Source: Bacteroidales bacterium (GTDB lineage Bacteria; Bacteroidota; Bacteroidia; Bacteroidales; UBA7960). Taken from it: a DNA stretch of 9,641 nt. Every line of letters begins with the position of its first letter. The stretch's first letter is position 1. Below, in pieces: positions 6,387-9,641 of this stretch. Under the pieces are notes generated by a model. That model did no database searches and had not been told where the DNA came from. It worked only from the letters and a program-made list of their open reading frames with translations. The translations under genes were made by a program, and so were the position numbers. The stretch is taken from positions 1 through 9,641 of the forward strand of contig PWHO01000326.1 in the NCBI GenBank assembly GCA_003555385.1, given 5' to 3'.

Positions 6387-7730
6387 GTGGAAAACCAATA
6401 TCTTTGGAACATGACAAAGCGGAAGTTCAGGATGTTTCTTTTGCTGATGAGCGTCAGCCTGATTTTCCTGGTGTTGCTCCAGGTGTTTTGGTTGCGGGCT
6501 GAGCACCGTTCAGCATCAGAGGGTTTCAAACGGGAAACCAATCTGGTGTTCAGGAACACCATGTTTCACATATCCGATTCCATCGTTTCCGGGTTCATGC
6601 AGCAGTTCATGAACAGCGATACCACGGAACAGGGAGGAAGGGAACGACGCGACACCATTGTGATCCGCCGCAACAGGTCAGAGGGCCACACAGATCAGGG
6701 AAGATTTTTTTTTGAAATGGTCCATCCCGACAGTATTGCCAAACAATATAAACAGGCTCTAAGGGATCACAACATCCTGTTGCCGGTGGAAATCATCAAG
6801 GAAGAGACCGGCTGGCTGCCCTCATCCTACCAGAAAACCGACGAAATCAGAGACAGCCTGGCTTACGCCACACAGTTTGTTCCATTCGGGATGTACTCTT
6901 ATGCGGCGAATTTTGAAGGGGTCCGACCAATGGTGATTCGCTCAATTTTCCCGCAGATCGGATTCTCCGTTTTTATCACCCTGCTCATTGCCCTTTCTTT
7001 TGTACTGGTAGCCCGCAGTCTCCGCGCACAACAGCGGCTGATTGACCAGAAAAATGATTTCATCGGCAATATCACCCACGAGCTGAAAACCCCTGTGGCC
7101 ACAACTGAAGTCGCCCTGGAAGCGATAAAGCATTTCGATGTACTGAAAAACCCGGACCAGACAAGGGAATACCTTGACATGGCTACCCTCGAACTGAAGC
7201 GTCTGGGCATGATCACGGACAAAATACTGAGGACTTCGGTGTTTGATTATGAGGAAGATATCCATCTGCACAAAACACCTGTTGACCTGGGATCGGTTGC
7301 CAAAGAGGCCCTTGAAAGCTTTCGCTTTCAGGCTGCGCATAAAGGAATCAAATTAACGCTTCACTCAGAAGGCAACCTGATGGTGGCCGGACATGAGGGC
7401 CATTTGCTCCAAATGCTGTATAACCTGCTGGACAATGCCATGAAATACGCCCCCGGCAGCGAGGAAGTGCTTGTCAGGCTTACCGGCAAAGAAGATAAAG
7501 TTGTTCTGGTTGTCAGCGACCAGGGGCCCGGCATTCCGGAAGTTCACCAGAAAAAGGTTTTTGATAAATTTTACAGGCTTCCTTCCGGTGATGTTCACAA
7601 CGTTAAAGGATACGGACTCGGCCTTCATTATGTGAAGGGTGTGGCAAGGGCGCATGGGGGCAGAATAATCCTGGAAAGCAGCCCCGGAGAAGGAGCCTGT
7701 TTCATTATTAAATTGCCCGCATATGAATGA
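6387..7730 (+). CDS. Two-transmembrane sensor histidine kinase (RprX-like group)
   Basis: A 447-residue kinase. A first membrane helix (about 14-35) precedes an extracytoplasmic sensor region (about 36-187) that I do not recognise. A second helix (about 190-209) passes straight into the HisKA domain, with little room for a HAMP domain. H231 in NITHELKTPVAT is the phospho-acceptor. The HATPase domain shows the N box (NLLDNAMKYA, N350), G1 box (DQGPGIP, 378-384), F box (FDKFYR, 392-397) and G2 box (GYGLGL, 408-413). The GTG start is supported by GGAGA at 6378-6382, four bases upstream; an ATG at codon 9 (6411) is the alternative. The stop overlaps the regulator gene by 8 bp, indicating translational coupling. 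Divergent location next to the GLPGLI/outer-membrane pair suggests it senses something those proteins handle or the state of the outer membrane. Confidence 0.95.
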   Translation: MENQYLWNMTKRKFRMFLLLMSVSLIFLVLLQVFWLRAEHRSASEGFKRETNLVFRNTMFHISDSIVSGFMQQFMNSDTTEQGGRERRDTIVIRRNRSEGHTDQGRFFFEMVHPDSIAKQYKQALRDHNILLPVEIIKEETGWLPSSYQKTDEIRDSLAYATQFVPFGMYSYAANFEGVRPMVIRSIFPQIGFSVFITLLIALSFVLVARSLRAQQRLIDQKNDFIGNITHELKTPVATTEVALEAIKHFDVLKNPDQTREYLDMATLELKRLGMITDKILRTSVFDYEEDIHLHKTPVDLGSVAKEALESFRFQAAHKGIKLTLHSEGNLMVAGHEGHLLQMLYNLLDNAMKYAPGSEEVLVRLTGKEDKVVLVVSDQGPGIPEVHQKKVFDKFYRLPSGDVHNVKGYGLGLHYVKGVARAHGGRIILESSPGEGACFIIKLPAYE

Positions 7731-8427
7731 CATACGTATTTTATACGTGGAAGACGAACCTTTTTTGGCTCGCATTGTCAAAGAAAGCCTTGAAAGCAGG
7801 AGTTTCGAAGTGCATCTTTCCACCGATGGCATGCAGGGTCTGAAAATGTTCCGGGAGACCAATCCGCATATCTGTGTCCTGGATGTTATGCTCCCGCATA
7901 AAGACGGACTGCACCTGGCACGGGAAATCAAACAGGAAAGCCCGCAAACCCCGATCATTTTTCTGACCGCCAAAACCCAGACGGAAGACCTGATCCGGGG
8001 TTTCAAGTCAGGAGGCAATGACTACCTGCGTAAGCCCTTCAGCATGGAGGAATTGATTGTCCGGATTCAGAACCTGCTATCCATTACCTCTCCGGGCTAC
8101 AGAAACGGCAACCATCAGATCGCGGGAGAAAAAGTTATACTGGGGAAATATGTCTTTTTACCGGGGAGGTATGAACTTCACTTCGGTAACGAAATCAGAA
8201 ATCTGTCCCACAGGGAAACCCAGTTATTGAAACTGCTCACCCAAAATCCCGATCAGGCCGTTCTGAGGCGCGATATCCTTCTAAAGATCTGGGGGGACGA
8301 CTCTTTTGCCAATTCACGCAACCTGGATGTGTATATATCCAGGATCAGGGATTACCTTGCAAAAGATCCTTCCATACGTATCCAAACCCTGAAAGGGGTA
8401 GGATATCATTTTCAGATGCCGGAGTAG
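7723..8427 (+). CDS. OmpR-family response regulator (RprY-like)
   Basis: A 234-residue regulator. The receiver domain (1 to about 120) has acidic pocket E10-D11, phospho-acceptor D54 in VLDVMLPHKDG, T82 and K104 in RKPFSMEEL. The conserved GADDY motif is GGNDY here (97-101), a mild variation. The winged-helix DNA-binding domain (about 138-231) carries LSHRETQLLKLLTQNP, the recognition region around NSRNLDVYISRIRDYL, and the C-terminal hairpin IQTLKGVGYHF. Overall it resembles the RprY-type regulators of Bacteroidota; I judge this from motif pattern, not alignment. The ATG overlaps the last 8 bp of the kinase gene (ATGAATGA). Its likely target is the GGTTAA repeat array just upstream of the kinase gene. 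A 130-bp spacer with no strong terminator follows. Confidence 0.95.
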   Translation: MNDIRILYVEDEPFLARIVKESLESRSFEVHLSTDGMQGLKMFRETNPHICVLDVMLPHKDGLHLAREIKQESPQTPIIFLTAKTQTEDLIRGFKSGGNDYLRKPFSMEELIVRIQNLLSITSPGYRNGNHQIAGEKVILGKYVFLPGRYELHFGNEIRNLSHRETQLLKLLTQNPDQAVLRRDILLKIWGDDSFANSRNLDVYISRIRDYLAKDPSIRIQTLKGVGYHFQMPE

Positions 8428-8473
8428 ACTATCATTCATTTTTCTGCTAAGTAAATTTGCTGGCCAAAAAACA

Positions 8474-8505
8474 CTTGGACACGATTATTATATTTTGTAT
8501 TTTGG
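8474..8505 (+). promoter_or_regulatory. Candidate Bacteroidota-type promoter for the M3 peptidase gene
   Basis: CTTG (8474-8477) is followed after 20 bp by TATTTTGG (8498-8505). The Bacteroidota vegetative consensus is TTTG at -33, about 19-21 bp, then TAnnTTTG at -7; each box here has one mismatch. A second TATTTTG begins 7 bp upstream (8491-8497), so the exact position is uncertain. This would give a leader of roughly 45 bases, separate from the two-component operon ending at 8427. Confidence 0.4.
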
Positions 8506-8512
8506 CACGCTT

Positions 8513-8530
8513 ATTCATCGATGAATCATC
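8513..8530. repeat. Overlapping palindromes upstream of the M3 peptidase
   Basis: ATTCATCGATGAAT (8513-8526) is a perfect 14-bp palindrome. It overlaps a second odd-length palindrome, GATGA-A-TCATC (8520-8530). Both lie between the candidate promoter and the start codon, where a dimeric repressor could act or a small leader hairpin could form. No T run follows, so termination is unlikely. Confidence 0.45.
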
Positions 8531-8557
8531 GCAATCATTCACTAAAACAATAAACAC

Positions 8558-9641
8558 ATGAAAAAGTATTGGTTTTTACTGATCATTCCGGTGCTGTGCC
8601 TGGGATCTTGTGCACCGGAAAGGGAGAACCCCCTGCTGTCAGAGTTTGATACCCCGTTTGGGGTTCCTCCGTTCGACAAAATAGAGAATGCCCACTTTGA
8701 GCCGGCCATTCTTGAAGCAATCCGCCAGCAGGAAGAAGAAATTGCCGCCATTGTAGACAATCCGGCCCCGCCCACGTTCGAGAATACCATTGAAGCCCTG
8801 GATTACTCCGGGGAAACCCTTGGACGGGTCATGCGGGTTTTTTCCAACTACAACTCCACCATGACAGGGCCTGAACTGGAAGAGATCGCAAGGAATATGT
8901 CACCTGAATTGTCGGAGCACAGTGACAATATCCTTTTGAACCTCGATCTTTTCGCCAGGGTTAACGAAGTTTACGGACAAAGAGACATGCTCGACCTGAA
9001 TTCCGAACAGATGCGTTTGCTGGAAGAAACGCATAAAGGTTTTGTCCGGAGCGGTGCGAACCTCCCCGGAGAAGAACAGGAACGCCTGCGGGAAATTAAC
9101 TCGGAACTGTCTTCCCTCACCCTGACTTTCGGGCAAAATGTGCTTGGCGAAACCAATGATTTCAAAATGGTGGTTGACAATGAAGAAGACCTGGCGGGGT
9201 TGCCGGAATCTGCCATTGAGGGCGCAGCCGATCGTGCTGAGCAGGAAGGCCTGGAAGGCAAATGGGTATTTACCCTGCACAATCCCAGCGTAATGCCTTT
9301 CCTTTACAATGCCGACAACCGGGAATTGCGCAGGGAGATGCAACAGGCATACATCAACCGCGGGAATCGTGACAACGATTACAACAACAGGGAGATCCTG
9401 GCTAAAATCTCTAACCTGCGTCTTGAAAGATCCAGGCTGCTGGGTTACGAAAATTACGCCGCCTTTTCACTGGAAGAAACCATGGCAGGAGACACTCCCA
9501 CCGTCATGGAATTTTGCCATGAAGTTTGGGAGCCGGCCCTGGCCCTGGCCAAAGAAGAAAGGGAACAGTTGCAGCAGATGGTCTATGACGAAGGCAATGA
9601 CTTTCAGCTGGAACAATGGGACTGGAGATACTACACGGAAA
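8558..9641 (+). CDS. dcp: M3-family oligopeptidase (Dcp-like) lipoprotein, N-terminal part; runs off the window
   Basis: The frame is open from the ATG at 8558 to the window end (361 codons). The signal peptide ends in lipobox LGSC with C18 as the lipidated cysteine, placing the enzyme in the envelope. Residues after about 30 match the N-terminal region of M3 oligopeptidases of the peptidyl-dipeptidase Dcp type: FGVPPFDKIENAHFEPAI, PPTFENTIEALDYSG, LTFGQNVL with ETNDF, YAAFSLEETMAG and, near the edge, QWDWRYYTE. These enzymes remove dipeptides from, or cleave, short peptides using a zinc HExxH site located further along, beyond this window, so catalytic residues cannot be checked. Full members are near 680-700 residues, so about half is present. 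It follows the response regulator by 130 bp with its own probable promoter. The start lacks a Shine-Dalgarno sequence and has an A-rich leader. The family is clear; Dcp versus another M3 subgroup is less certain. Confidence 0.9.
   Translation, partial: MKKYWFLLIIPVLCLGSCAPERENPLLSEFDTPFGVPPFDKIENAHFEPAILEAIRQQEEEIAAIVDNPAPPTFENTIEALDYSGETLGRVMRVFSNYNSTMTGPELEEIARNMSPELSEHSDNILLNLDLFARVNEVYGQRDMLDLNSEQMRLLEETHKGFVRSGANLPGEEQERLREINSELSSLTLTFGQNVLGETNDFKMVVDNEEDLAGLPESAIEGAADRAEQEGLEGKWVFTLHNPSVMPFLYNADNRELRREMQQAYINRGNRDNDYNNREILAKISNLRLERSRLLGYENYAAFSLEETMAGDTPTVMEFCHEVWEPALALAKEEREQLQQMVYDEGNDFQLEQWDWRYYTE

Noticed and set aside
7365..8018. A 217-codon minus-strand open frame opposite the kinase C-terminus and the receiver domain.
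   Set aside because: It spans two real genes with intact catalytic motifs and overlaps their junction, as expected of a chance antisense frame.
8465..8478. CCAA...TTGG short hairpin after the response regulator, considered as a terminator.
   Set aside because: The stem is only 4 bp with a 7-base loop and no following T run; it more likely overlaps the next gene's promoter.

Overview
The window looks like a stretch of a Bacteroidota chromosome. Lineage evidence: a CarboxypepD_reg-like/TonB-plug/beta-barrel outer-membrane protein next to a GLPGLI-family secreted protein, a pairing typical of this phylum; lipoproteins with an N-terminal cysteine signal; starts with weak or absent Shine-Dalgarno sequences; and one promoter-like element resembling the Bacteroidota -7 box. 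A narrower placement is not justified from sequence alone.

Layout. Leftmost, on the minus strand and read right to left, are an M48 zinc-metalloprotease lipoprotein (2685-1213), a membrane histidine kinase (1155-148) and the start of a receiver-domain response regulator (109-1, cut by the window edge). To the right of these, also on the minus strand, is a tight two-gene unit: a GLPGLI-family secreted protein (6291-5560) followed 14 bp later by a 926-residue outer-membrane beta-barrel protein (5545-2765). Divergent from it, on the plus strand, is a second two-component system: a sensor kinase (6387-7730) overlapping an OmpR-type regulator (7723-8427). Last comes a plus-strand M3-family peptidase lipoprotein (8558 onward), cut by the window end before its catalytic site.

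How the genes may work together. The GLPGLI/beta-barrel pair and the second two-component system share a 95-bp intergenic region. It holds three copies of GGTTAA spaced 21 and 11 bp apart, two copies of AATTCA spaced 21 bp apart, and a short inverted repeat. This is the kind of helically phased array that OmpR-family regulators bind. The simplest reading is that the kinase, whose roughly 150-residue extracytoplasmic domain I do not recognise, senses an envelope condition, and the regulator controls the GLPGLI/outer-membrane pair and perhaps itself. The two envelope peptidases either side fit an envelope-maintenance theme, but nothing in the sequence ties them to the regulator.

All genes belong to recognisable families. 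The least understood parts are the function of the GLPGLI/beta-barrel pair, the kinase input domain and the repeat array between the divergent operons. There are no RNA genes, insertion sequences, CRISPR arrays or gene-free stretches longer than about 130 bp.
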